Assembly (NCBI GenBank): GCA_001600055.1
Contig: BCIV01000003.1
Span: 253,162-317,161 of the forward strand
DNA: 64,000 bases
Origin: Filobasidium wieringae
Taxonomy: Eukaryota > Basidiomycota > Tremellomycetes > Filobasidiales > Filobasidiaceae
Direction: 5' to 3'
The notes beneath the pieces are model-generated. The model saw only the letters and a program-made list of their open reading frames with translations, was not told where the DNA came from and did not search any database. This document shows positions 19,651 to 30,674 of the stretch, one piece after another. Position 1 is the first letter of the stretch. Each line of letters opens with the position of its first letter. Position numbers and translations under genes: made by a program.

Positions 19651-22510
19651 ATGAATTCTAGGAGGGCTTTCGGGAATGAGCCGGATGTGATGGATCTCGT
19701 GGAGGGCCAGATGTCGGCTATGAACGCAGTAGGTCAAATGTTATTCCGCATCTTGTCCTCCTAGATAAAGGTTGCTTAGAGTGAATCTGTGTCCCATAAT
19801 TTCAAGACGATAGAAGATCTAGAAGATAGTCTTGTGTTGCTGAAGACTGCCATCAAAGACTCAAACGGGATCTCTTCACAAGTTGAACAACCAGTTATGT
19901 CAACACTGCGCCCTCAGGTTATCGTGAATGATGCCTCCACAAGCAAGAATGGAAAGAGGGGTAAGAAGGGAAAAGCGAAGAGCATGGTAGATATGCCTGG
20001 CGTGGCTATGAGAAGTGAGTGTTCCAATCTAATCGGGATAATATCCGAGCTCATTGGTCCTTTGATCGACAGGACGACATGCCTCAAGTCCAGATTTATT
20101 TCGTGCTACCGGAGCAGATCCTGTTAATGAGAACGTATCTGCTGCGGAAAAGCACAAGAAAGGCCGATCCAGTTCGAAACATCCCCGTAGTCACAAAAGA
20201 GATATGACTGCGTCGGAAGAGGATCCTCTGCGGCCTAGTGATGGGGAACCTGACAGATTGACAGCCGAGAAACACCGATTGCCAAGGACGCACAGTCATT
20301 CAGGTGCCAAAGCTATGTTGACAAGCATATTTCACAGAAGGCGTGAGTCATTCGCTCTTCCCTGGCTATCATCGTATAGCTGACCACGAGAAAGCAGCGA
20401 GTCACAGTCGGCACCGCTCAAATACCGTCACCGCAGCCTCGATCAACAGCGACGGCCCACAACCTTCTGTCCCGCCACCTTTGCCTGCTCCGCCACGAGG
20501 TTCAACTTCTACAATCCGCCCAACCGTAGAGCCGCCAATCCTATCTGTCGAGAACATCATTGCAGATCTCACCAAATCACTCGAGAACATCAGGCATCAA
20601 CATTCGTCACTTCTCACTCTGTTACCGCTCTCGCATTTCTCTCAGCCATCTTCCTCAACAGAAGATGAAAGTACGTTGCCTGATCATTTCAGCACGGCAG
20701 ATACATCTATCTCGCCCATGGGGACACCACTGCGAGATCATGAGTCCGGGCCGCTCTCTAACTTAACGGCAACTCCGTCAGGCAGCGCGTTCGTGACGGC
20801 TCGCACAAATCAGACAGGTCATCGATCTCGAGGATCGTTATCCTCATTGTATGCCGAAGTCGCATCTGTATACTACGACGCCGAGATAGAACCATGGGCA
20901 ACTGGAGAAGACGAGTCTCCCAGCGGGTCTGGAAGTACCTTTTCTGCCGGGTCAAGAGGTAGTCTGTCTTTTGAGGAAGCAGACAAGCATGTTGAGGCAG
21001 CGATGAAGGAATACGAGGATCGGCAAGGCAACAAAGGTCATGAAGAGGATCGAGCAAACAGATATTCAGTGGATACGGTGATGCCGCCCAAGACCTCCAC
21101 GGCAGGGCTGCCTAAAGAGGATCTCAAGCCCAAGCATACAGGACCCATCGTCAGAAGAACGTCATTACCGTGTTCTTCACCTGCTTCTGAACCATCCTTG
21201 ATCGGTATGCTAAGGAAGAACGTCGGAAAAGACTTGAGTACGATCAGCTTCGATGTTACCTTTAATGAGCCCCTCAGCCTGCTACAGTAAGTTTTGCCAC
21301 TTCAAATCTGATCATCATCTAAACTGATCCTAACGTACCAAAGAAAACTCGCTGAAGAAGTGGAATATACCACCCTATTGGCTCTAGCTTCACAGGCGCA
21401 TGATTCGATTGAGAGACTCGCGCACATAGCTGCATTTGCTGTTTCGCAATATGCGAATTCCAAGCATCGAACATCCAGGAAACCGTTCAACCCCCTCCAA
21501 GGCGAGACATATGAATTAATCAGACAAGACCTGGGCTTGAAATTCGTTAGCGAAAAAGTTACCCATCATCCACCAAGAATGGCTTGTCATGCTGAAGGTC
21601 AAGGCTGGGTGTATTGGTGTACAAGCGCCGCGAAAAACAAGCTATCAGGTGAGCTGCCTTGGTCGATCGATGTGATACAATTGAGACTCACACGTGTGTC
21701 ACGTAGGGATGAGTCTGGAAATCCAGCCGGTTGGGAAACAATATATCGTACTGAATGGAAAAGAAAAGTACTCATGGTAAGCCTGCTCGACCCATCTGAC
21801 GAACAGATGGTATCTGACAGAAATCGATACATAGGACGAAACCTAAAAGCTATATGAGGAATCTGGTCGCTGGGACAAAGTACCTAGAGACTACTGGGGA
21901 TTTGATCATACACAACGAGTCAACGTCAGAGAAGGCAATCATAACGTTCGAAGCAGCAGGATGGAGTGGAAAGCGAAACCTCGTCACGGGGGTATGTTAC
22001 AATGCAGGAGGTACCAAGGTCGCTTGGATTGATGGAGTATGGGACTCTAAATTGAACGTACGGTACGGCTCGAGCCATGACCCCAGCCATCCCTTGTGGA
22101 TCGTGAACCCATGGTAAGTTCATCAACAAGATTGCCCTTTCAGGACCGGAGCTCACCAAGAAATACCTAGGCCATCCAATATGGACAAAAACTACGGATT
22201 CACATCTTGGGCGATCGGTCTGAACGAGATCACGCCTGACGTCGTCAATCTCATGGCTCCCTCAGACTCGCGATATCGGCCGGATCAAAGAGCATATGAG
22301 GAAGGTCGTATCGATGACGCTGATAGTTTGAAGACGGCTCTGGAAGAAGCTCAGCGCCGAAGAAGGCAGGAACTTGGTGGTGATATCAAGCCGAGGTGGT
22401 TTAGGGCTGTTAAAGGGGAAGACGAATGGGAGTACGCAGGAGGTTACTTTGAGTCCCGGGAACAAGGAAAGTTACAGCATGAGGGACTCTCGGGTCTCTT
22501 CGAGCTTTAG
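19651..22510 (+). CDS. Oxysterol-binding protein homologue (OSH/ORP family)
   Basis: Eight exons (19651-19728, 19780-20014, 20073-20342, 20395-21286, 21344-21648, 21707-21776, 21835-22113, 22171-22510) encode 822 residues. The C-terminal half is the sterol/PI4P exchange domain. It has MLRKNVGKDLSTISFDVTFN, the lid-proximal NEPLSLLQ, PFNPLQGETYE near residue 538, and the signature EKVTHHPP near 561 (usual consensus E-Q-V-S-H-H-P-P). MSLEIQPVG follows, and near the end APSDSRYRPDQRAYEEG. ORPs move sterols or phosphoinositides between the ER and other membranes at contact sites. The N-terminal about 450 residues are disordered and Ser/Pro-rich; no PH domain, ankyrin repeats or clear FFAT motif were seen. 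It may be a variant of the Osh2/Osh3 type that lacks those modules, or upstream exons were missed. Confidence 0.88.
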
Positions 22511-22823
22511 ACCTGGACACTCTCTTCTTCAAGACACCTGTATAAGCCACTTCAGGCAAGTGAATTACGATACCTAATGAATATGCTAGCCATATGGATG
22601 AACCGGTTGTATTCGTCATGTGTATTGGGTGGCACCGCGGTTCGTCTCGCGTTCTGAACCATCGTCGTATCGATGTAACGTCCAAGACAATGAGTGGATG
22701 TTGACCTGCTCAACCGCTGTGTGCATAACTATCTCTGGGCCTACATAAGAAAATTCAATAGAAAAACAAAGCGATTTATAATCGCACAGAAGTCAGGAAC
22801 CTTGTTTGTGCGCTGAACACTCC
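22511..22823. other. Intergenic region between the OSH and ChAP genes
   Basis: These 313 nt contain the 3' flank of the OSH gene and the promoter of the next gene. Nothing further was recognised. Confidence 0.35.
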
Positions 22824-25800
22824 ATGTCAGACCTTTTCAAGGACATTCCCGAGTTCGTGGAGGTAAGCTCGTTTATCAAGAAAGATCTTGTATTGACGTT
22901 GATACTAACATGTTGCGGCTCAGCTGGATATCGGGGAATCTCTGACAGCAAGAACAGAAACGCTTAGTAAGATGCCCAGATCACCTGTGCTGCACTCAGC
23001 TTACATACCTTGATGATGATCTACAGCCTCGTTCCGAGAACTTGGTCCGCCTGATCTATGTCATGTCGTGAAGTCCACAGGATCTAAGAATGCGACAAAA
23101 GAGGTAAAAAGCCTGCAGATTAAAAGCTTGTTGCCATCTACTATGCTGATAATCTCTATTGAAACTCCAGGTTGGATCATATCATTACTGGTAGGCAGTC
23201 GAGCTCAACGCGTTCCTTCAACCGCAATCTGCTAAGTGGATTCACCGTTAATCTAGCTCTGGAGTCGAGGCGTCCTCTTCCGCTCTCCTTGCAGCCTACC
23301 TCCACTCCCTTACTTTTGCAGTCGAGGATAGCGGAACATGGTTCGGTGGAAAGAGCTCTGGCTGGAAAGTACGAAGCGGAACTTACTGGTGAGTCTCGCA
23401 GACAGACTGCATGTGTCAACGACTGAATGGAACTTAATGTGTCTTTTGAAGCTGCTTCAACGCATTTTCGAGAATGGATATGAGAGTAGATGTGAAGATT
23501 CCGGGAGGAGTTGACGCCTATGTGATCGACCTTCGTGGAGAAAGGTATGCTAGATATCATTAGGCCCGTTCTAGCAATATCTTATCGAAACCTGTTACAC
23601 AGACTTGAGCCGACTCCCATCCTCTGGCAGGAGACCTATGTGTCGGCTCTTCTTCGAGCGATACGGTATGCAGACGACCCTAGCTACAGGTTGGCCGGAT
23701 ACCGAAAGTTGGACCCTATCACGACACCGGATGCAGAACAGAGGTTCTTAGAAGCTGCTGAGGCTGTGTTTTTCAAGGGTAAGTACGTCCTTCGATTCAT
23801 GCTAAGTAATGCAGCTCATCTTTGGAAACGTTCTTGCAGGCTGGCAGCTTGGTTCAGATCCCGAGATCCAGGTTGCTACCGTCATCTCGAATCACCTGAC
23901 TGCAGGGATCATGAAGTATTTCGGAGACGCCTACAGACTTCAACATGCTGCCAACCTGTTTGAAAAATTGGTCGACAAAGAACCCGAAGTTGCGGCATTG
24001 CTGGCTAGGAGTTACATCGGGATGAGTACGTCCTTTCAATCCTTTCTTGAAATGACATTCGAGCTCACCTGGAAATCTCAGATGAGGAGGTCAAGGCCAT
24101 TCAGGTCCTCTCAGCTGCGTTGCATCAGAATCCTCAATCTTACCATTTGTTACACGCACAATGCGATTTCCTTCGATCGAAAGGCCGAGGAGAGTGGGCA
24201 TTGACCTTAGCAAAACAAGCTGTGAACTGTGCTCCAAGCGAGTTCGTTACTTGGGCAAAACTAACGGAGGTATACATAGACATGGGCATGTATGATTCTG
24301 TGAGTGGCTATGACTGGTGTTGTTTTCCGCCGCGCTGAGACTTGCGCCTCAAATCCTATTAGGCACTGTTGACCCTGAACTCGTGCCCGATGTTTACCTT
24401 CAACGAGCGGGACCTGCATCGCATGCCAACACCGTTGCGAACTCATTTACCCATCAAAGGTTTTATAGCATCTTCAAACATTCTCGATGACGATGCTGCA
24501 CGGGATAACGAGGCGGATATCGCTTTGCTTCGATTACCGGCTCCTAGCCTTCGAGGAACTTTCGCAAAGGCTTACACCCTGTTGACCAAGCTTACTGCTC
24601 AGATCGGATGGGATGAGCTGTTACGAACCCGATCGACCGTGTTTGTGATGGAGGAAGAATACCGAAAGCACAAAGCGCACGGTTCTATCGACGGGAGTCA
24701 AGGGGAACAGACTCCCAGACCTAATAACCCAACCGATGATGATGCTTCTACAAAAGGTATGAGATCGCCCCGACCGACCATGCATATCAATACGAACCTC
24801 GACAAAGACTCCCCTTTCAAGGCGGAAGATCAATTAGAAGTACCTCAGACTCCTATCCCAACGATCAAAATTTCTAGCGAATCTGATCATGAGAGGGAAC
24901 ATGCTGCTCTGAAGAAAATGGGAATCCATGCAAATGGTGCTCCTGAGAACGTGCCCTCCCCTGTTCAGGAAGAGCAAGAAGATGAAGTCCGCAAATCGAT
25001 GGCGAACGATATGCCAGATACTCCGACCATTACCAAACCGGAGGTGGCACAACCCGCTGATGAGGATCGGACAGCTGGAGAACACGGTGAACCCTCGAAT
25101 GGTGAATCAGAACTATCGAAACTACCCGAGGCAGAGCCTACGACGGATACTGGCTCGTCCTTTAACAACAAGCGTCTTTGTGAGCGATGGCTTGACAACC
25201 TTTTCATGTCTCTGTATGAGGTAAGTATAAACGGAGTACCATTCCAGCGTAATTTAATGACCATTTTCGTCCTAGGATCTGAGGGTTTATACCATCTGGC
25301 GTGCCGAGATCTCGCATTTCAAAACCCAGCACATGTCATATAGAAAGACTGGCACTGAGGTGAGATTTTCGTTTTGATGAACAAGCAAACGAGCAGCTGA
25401 TTCATAAGGTCTGGTGCTTGATCTCAGTGGGAAATTCTGGGTGAATTGGCTCAGAGACTGCATCACAAAGAGGAGGCGAAGGACGCGTTCCAGCGATGCT
25501 TGGACACCCGCTTTTCGGCCAAGGCTTGGGTGAAGCTGTTGGAGTACTACACGGAGGAGAACGATTTGGAGAGGTCTTTAGGAGCTGCTATTCGATTAGC
25601 GACTTACCAGAACAGGTAGGTGATCATTTGATTCCGGGCTCTGTGCCGTCTGTTGATCAATGATCGTTCCATCTGTGTGTAGATGGTATATGGAGTCGAG
25701 TTACCCAACTACGGTAGCACACTGTCTTTTCAAGCTTGGACAGACTCATGGACATGCGAAAATCTCATACACCCTGATGAGTAAAGTAAGCCATACTTGG

Positions 25801-25994
25801 TGTAAGATGCGATGGCAAATCGACTGATGTTCGTCGTTGAACAGAACCTGCCTCAGGGCATTCTCGAGTTGATGCAAGCTTACTTGAAATACGGCCAAGT
25901 GTTCAAGGTAGGCCTATCCTAGCGCAATATCGTTTTGTGAACGTGCTGATTGAGGAGGCTACCCTTTTTTTAGGTCGAGGGCTTTGATTTCTGA
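22824..25994 (+). CDS. BCH1: Exomer cargo adaptor ChAP (Chs5-Arf1-binding protein; BCH1/BUD7/CHS6 family)
   Basis: Fifteen exons give 766 residues: 22824-22862, 22924-22966, 23027-23103, 23171-23190, 23257-23388, 23452-23544, 23603-23778, 23840-24025, 24082-24299, 24363-25220, 25276-25359, 25428-25615, 25683-25785, 25845-25907, 25974-25994. Recognisable ChAP segments are SFRELGPPDLCHVVKSTG, VGSYHYCSG, DSGTWFGGKSSGWKVRSGTY, KIPGGVDAYVIDLRG, TLNSCPMFTFNERDLHRMP and the terminal YGQVFKVEGFDF. TPR-like helical repeats fill the middle. An acidic, Ser/Pro-rich insertion (about residues 420-560) separates the halves and is not conserved. With Chs5 these proteins form the trans-Golgi exomer coat that exports cargo such as chitin synthase. 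Which paralogue this is cannot be decided here; the symbol is given for the family. Confidence 0.88.
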
Positions 25995-26456
25995 TTTTAC
26001 GGCAAAAATGAGGCTGATGATTAGAGAGGATGACTGCGTTGTAAACCTGAAACTGTTGCCCCAGGTCGGCCGTTACGATATCATGACGAACACAGAGATG
26101 ACCAGAATCAGATGTGACCTGCGGTACAGTCCCTCCGTAAGCATTGTGCTTGGCGATGACACTCGCTGGGCGAATCAGGAAGACCCTTCTACGCTGAATC
26201 AACCGGCGCAGGCTGTTTCCAAATATAGTTGATTTGTTGACGTTGTGTTACGTGAAACACGGCGATATTCGTCATGTTCTTCCGGATGACAACTGCGCAA
26301 ACGGGTGGAGTAGCTTCGCATCGCACAGCTCATCACTCCGGAGTCACGGAGTCACCGATCACAGGTTCCTATACATATATATACACAGGCAACTCAGCTG
26401 TACCCTGGTGTATCCTCATCGATCCCTCCACTCCTTACAAATCAACACATCACAAA
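25995..26456. promoter_or_regulatory. Upstream region of the CipC-like gene with TATA box
   Basis: A TATATATA run at 26376-26383 lies about 75 nt before the start codon at 26457, a distance usual for a functional TATA box. TATA promoters in fungi tend to belong to stress-induced genes, which fits a CipC-like product. No gene is seen in the rest of the interval. Confidence 0.5.
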
Positions 26457-27712
26457 ATGGGATTCTTCGATCACGACGACAGCAACGAAAGACAGGCTTA
26501 TGAATCACTTGAGCGAGGTGACCATCAAGCCAAAACCAGTCATGAAGTCAGTCTAGTACCTCTCACAGGCTCAGGATAGCTTGCTGACGTTGATGCTTCC
26601 CTGTTGTTAGGTCGTAGCTGGTATGTACAACTCGCTCACAACCTCGTCGACCTAGCGTTTACAATAGCTTACCATAGGTGGAGCTGCCTTCTTGGCTATG
26701 CGCAAGTATCTCGAGAAGCAGGAGCGTGAGGGTCAGCCTCAATCGTATGTCCTCGACCATGTGCTCGAAAAAGATCCCCTGAGCTGATCCACCATACTCG
26801 ATGCAGGTACGATTTAGCGTAAGTTCCAGCAGGGCAGATTGTACACGTTCTTGCCACGAATTTGCCGCTCATCTTGGGGGTGATATCGTAGGAAGGAAAT
26901 CATTGCTGGTATCGCTGGAGCCGAGGCCGACAAGCTCATCGAGACAAAGTAAGCCAACTGTTTAAATCTTCGTATGCTTGCCCTCTAACGTCATGTCCGG
27001 TTGTGATAGGGGTTTGGATGCTGTCGACCGAGCTCGAGCGAAGCATCAAGCTCAAGAACAAGCTAAGCAGGCCCTTGCTCAGTCTGGTCAGTTCGGTCGA
27101 CAACACTACGAACCTCAGGCTTATCGAGGAGGAGACAACTATGGGGGAGGTCAGTATGGAGGTGGAAACCAATACGGAGGCGGAAACCAATACGGAGGAG
27201 GAAACCAGTACGGTGGAGGGGATCAGTATGGAGGTGGCGGGTACGGAGGTGGTGGGTACGGGGGTGGACCGGGACCTGAGCGAGGCTTTGGCGGTCAACA
27301 GGGCGGATACGGTGGACCTCAAGGAGGCTATGAGGGACGTCGAGAAGAGTACGGTGGACGTAGGGAAGAATACGGTGGTCCTGGTGGAGGTTATCAAGGC
27401 AGAGACGAAAGAGGACCACCTGGAGGATACGGAGGTGGTCCAGGTGGATACGGAGGTCCTGGTGGTCCTGGAGGATATGGCGGTCCTGGTGGCCCAGGCG
27501 GCTTTGAAGGGGGTCGAGAGGGTCATCACCATGGGGGTCATCATGGGTAAGGGGATTCTTCCGGCTTTTTTCCAACGCACGGATCGCTCATGTGTCTCTT
27601 CCATGAACCACGTAGCGGTCCACCCCCTGGAGGTGAATATGGTGGACAAGGAGGGGGATACGGCGGACCTCCTGGAGGATACGGTGGCGGCGGTGGTGGT
27701 GGCCGATGGTGA
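26457..27712 (+). CDS. CipC-like (DUF3759) protein with glycine/tyrosine-rich tail
   Basis: Seven exons (26457-26546, 26611-26620, 26678-26744, 26807-26818, 26892-26948, 27010-27546, 27616-27712) encode 289 residues; two exons are only 10 and 12 nt. Residues 1-100 match the fungal CipC/DUF3759 domain: MGFFDHDDSNERQAYE at the start, then KTSHEVVAGGAAFLAMRKY, AKEIIAGIAGAEADKLIETK and GLDAVDRARAKHQAQEQAK. CipC was described as a concanamycin-induced protein and homologues respond to stress; the function is unknown. From about residue 125 the protein is almost only Gly, Tyr, Gln, Pro and Asn, with repeats of the form G-G-G-N-Q-Y and later Gly-Pro-Gly stretches. Such a tail suggests condensate-forming or RNA-associated behaviour (inference). 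A TATA box precedes the gene. Confidence 0.85.
27142..27270 (+). repeat. 18-nt tandem coding repeat (GGGNQY units)
   Basis: Near-identical 18-nt units of the form GGnGGnGGAAACCAnTAC repeat about four times and then decay into GGnGGnTAC units. They encode the Gly-Asn-Gln-Tyr repeats of the CipC-like protein. Synonymous third-base changes between copies show they are not very recent duplications. Confidence 0.7.
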
Positions 27713-27915
27713 TTCCGGTCCAGAGAAGAAAGCTAGTTGTAACAAACGAAACGAATACAAGACATCGATCAATGAAAATATACGAGTCTGACTCCCATGC
27801 CTGGTATCCATGTCACATCCACATGTTGATCTTCGCGCCAAGACAAGAAGGGCAAAAATACTGCCGGTTGCCATCGTTGTGACGGACGGCAACGGGGATG
27901 TGTGGTCAAAAGGTC

Positions 27916-27920
27916 AAAAA
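27916..27920 (-). terminator. Pol III terminator of tRNA-Lys
   Basis: On the minus strand a run of five T residues begins 3 nt beyond the tRNA 3' end, followed by another TTTT about 8 nt later. This is the usual RNA polymerase III termination signal. Confidence 0.7.
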
Positions 27921-27922
27921 GA

Positions 27923-28019
27923 AAGCCCAATATGGGGCTCGAACCCATGACCTGCCGATTCCCCGAATACTGATGTATTCTTAAGAGTCGGCTGCTCTAC
28001 CAACGGAGCTCATCGGGCT
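27923..28019 (-). tRNA. tRNA-Lys (anticodon CUU) with anticodon-loop intron
   Basis: On the minus strand the acceptor arm AGCCCGA pairs with TTGGGCT. The D-arm TGAGCTCCGTTGGTAGAGCA (box A) is normal, and the T-arm ATGGGTTCGAGCCCCAT (box B) is complete. The anticodon stem GCCGA/TCGGC closes a seven-base loop CTCTTAA, giving anticodon CTT for lysine. A 22-nt intron is inserted after position 37, the standard place for eukaryotic nuclear tRNA introns. It includes AATAC and GTATT, which can pair with each other. Total length is 97 nt. Confidence 0.93.
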
Positions 28020-29090
28020 AAGCGATGCTTGATGTTTAGGAGCTGAATCTATCGTATAACTATCTACAAATCAGGAACTGAGCGATCAGGACCACGTGAT
28101 CAGAGACCTATTCAACAAAATATCTACCTATGCTGATCGATCGCTTCCTTCTCCGAGGCAATTATACAGTTCACTATACTATCAAAGCAAGGATCCGTTG
28201 TGATCTCCACTGATCGATCGAGTTTCCCAATAGCCGAACTCTCCGACATTTCCTTCATTATCTTCAGTCGCATCTGATTGTCGCGCGTGATATTCAATAA
28301 CGCACCGCCAAAACGTCGAGATATGTTTTTTTCATCCATATATTATCAGTACAAGGTACCCAAAGAGTAGGGAAGTTCTATACAAAATCGTCCTCGCTTT
28401 GTACGGTACAAAGCATCGAGACCGCACACTGCAGCTCGAATTTGTTCGAGATCGAGGACGGCGTTTGGGCATATCAGCCATACAAGACTTCCGTCGGTTG
28501 GGTCACGAACTCATGCGTAGCAATCTCAGTCTCGAGTCGTAGTCGATAGGGTTCGTTCTCACGAGCAGTGATCCCACCTCGACTTGCTTGTGCACTCGAG
28601 TGGCCCGACCTTCCCAGGCAATCGGAATACACATGAGCGCGCAACAGCGCATGTCGTTTCCGAGCCCACACCGGACGATACACAAGGCCTTGATGGCAGA
28701 CGGGCTCTCACCTACCCACACAGAGTCTGCGGGGATACAAGTGTATGTGATTGATCATGACAAGATTTCGCTGGTCCCGCATCGATCTTGTTGAGTGAGG
28801 CACCGATATCGCTAAATTGAAGCGAACGCGATTATCTAGGTAGGTGAACCAAAGATGGTATATATCGCAAAGTCAGTAAGCACAAACATCGAGCTTCTTA
28901 CTCGTCTATCGGCTAGGATGCGCGCCTCTCATTGATTCAACAATCCAATCAGTTCATCAGTGATATCGTTAATCTGGTAATACACGTTTCTATTTCGTTA
29001 CATGGTCGGTCCTTCCAGACTCTATTCTGCATCTCCACCATCAAAGTCACCTATGTAAAAACCAAATCATCAGTTTCAATGTACCAAACT
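28020..29090. other. 1.07-kb intergenic region, no gene recognised
   Basis: The stretch lies between the tRNA and the 3' end of GPN3. CCACGTGA at 28092-28099 is an E-box-like motif. Several minus-strand frames of about 60-72 codons (28124-28339, 28474-28683, 28503-28721) overlap here. None shows a recognisable domain, and I could not join them into a convincing spliced gene. A non-coding transcript or an unrecognised small gene remains possible. Confidence 0.35.
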
Positions 29091-30305
29091 TCACCTGTCC
29101 TCGATGAACTCACCCCCATCCAGATCTTCTGGCGCTTTGGGTTCTTCGTCTTCCCCGTACTGCAAGGTATGATCTATGTGACTCATCACCGCCTGCATAC
29201 CGTCTTCACTCGTGATATCTAATGGGAGGAAGGAGACGATGGAGTGGTCTTCTATCTATAGAGTGGAAGGAAGCGGGTCAGCGAAGAGGAGGGAGAATGG
29301 ATGGAGGGTATTGATTTTGAGCGTACTAAGTTTACGATCGCTTGGTTCAGGGCGTGGAAACGCGGGTTGGTCTGTGCGTTGGCATCTTCCAGTAAAAGGG
29401 TCGTGTCCGTATCCAAATATCTTCGAGTAGAATCATCACATCAGTCCAGCTCGGTCCGAATCGTTGGGACGAGGAACACGATCCACTGACCTTCCAATCT
29501 CCTTCCCAATCTTTTTCCTCCCCTGAGGTCCCTTCCCCGTCCCTCCTGCGGGACCCTTGATCAAATCCATCTTACTCATCAAGCACAACATCCCACAACC
29601 AAGGCTCAACATGCAGGACATGGCGCTCATCACTCCGGCAAAGAACTTGGCCTTGTCCGCTTGAACGAATTGAGATTCGAGTAGGTAGACGGCGGCCACT
29701 CTGAATTGAAGATTACCGGTTTGGAGGTGAGAGAGGAGGCGGGGGAGGAGAGGGATGTGGGTGTATAGTTCAATTTGGCCTGGGATTTGAGAGGGGCGTT
29801 AGGACGGGAAGTTATAGAGAAAAGGGGGGAAGATACGAACCTGGGCAATCTATCAGGAGGTAATCGTCCTCGAAAGAACCTAGTTCTTCATCTAGCCAGT
29901 CCAAGTTGTTCAATAGGTATCTGGAAGTAAAGGTCGAGCATGGTCAGTCAGATCATCAGTTAGTTCGCCGATGATGATCAGACCCACTCACTCGAAACAA
30001 TACACCAAACCCCCATTCGGACCGAATTCCAATTCTTCCATGACGTCTTCGAGATTGATAAGGTCTTTGATATCTACCGCAGGCTCATAATCGAACTGAG
30101 TTGCGGCAGGATCGAGGTTGACATAGTGCATTGTCCTTTTCATGGTTTGAGCATGTGTGATAAGGGCGGAGCAGAAGGTCGATTTACCAGCTCCGGCTGG
30201 ACCTGAAGGAATTCAAGGTGGAGGTGCAAGTCAGGTAAGAGATGTGGATGTCAAGTTGGACAGTTGGATTCGAGACTGACCTGTTACGAAAACTGCGTAT
30301 CTCAT
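29091..30305 (-). CDS. GPN3: GPN-loop GTPase 3
   Basis: Six minus-strand exons (30305-30281, 30202-29992, 29920-29841, 29779-29491, 29420-29327, 29255-29091) encode 287 residues. The P-loop GPAGAGKST is at residues 9-17, split by the first intron after the first Gly base. The family-defining Gly-Pro-Asn is in [15 protein letters not shown] near residue 70. The switch/G3 region is [15 protein letters not shown], and SKMDLI is the G4 base-recognition motif. GPN2/GPN3 proteins work with GPN1 in cytoplasmic assembly and nuclear import of RNA polymerase II. The [16 protein letters not shown] segment favours GPN3 over GPN1 and GPN2. The start lies only 25 nt before the first intron, as is common for this gene. 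It is divergent from YND1 with 369 nt between the starts. Confidence 0.93.
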
Positions 30306-30674
30306 TTCGAAGGGTGCTGTCAGAGAGTGGATAGAGCACAGGAGGTGGGTAAGTCGAGTGAGAATGGCAGAGTGAACGAGCTTTAGATAACCAAGCCAAG
30401 ATTGTAGGTCGTCGATCAACTTTCTGATTGATCAGCGAAAAGTCTCAGCTCTGGTATATTCTCAACCTCAAACTCTAATTCATCATCTTCACCTATTTCT
30501 CCGTCTCAGACTCGTTCACTCCTCGAATCTCGACGTCTTCCACTCTTTCTAGTGTCAACTCACTGAGCCAATTGTACCATCCCTATCATCTACACACCAT
30601 CAAGAACACACCCCAGCGACCCTCATTTTGAACCGCCAATCCGGTGCACCGGGCAAGACCGACAGGTCACAACC
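30306..30674. promoter_or_regulatory. Divergent promoter region GPN3/YND1 (inferred)
   Basis: The 369 nt between the two start codons must contain both promoters. It is rich in CT runs on the plus strand just upstream of YND1, a common fungal promoter feature. No specific site was identified. Confidence 0.35.

Noticed and set aside
27142..27270. Regular repeats as a CRISPR array
   Set aside because: Units are contiguous without spacers, code for GGGNQY and lie in a eukaryotic exon.
27003..27791. 262-codon plus-strand frame overlapping the CipC-like tail
   Set aside because: It is the +1 shadow of the same repeats, rich in Val/Glu, and reads through the last intron. It does not join the DUF3759 exons.
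26936..27892. 318-codon minus-strand open frame
   Set aside because: It lies opposite the Gly-rich CipC-like exon; the Ser/Thr/Val composition is the antisense of Gly-rich repeats.
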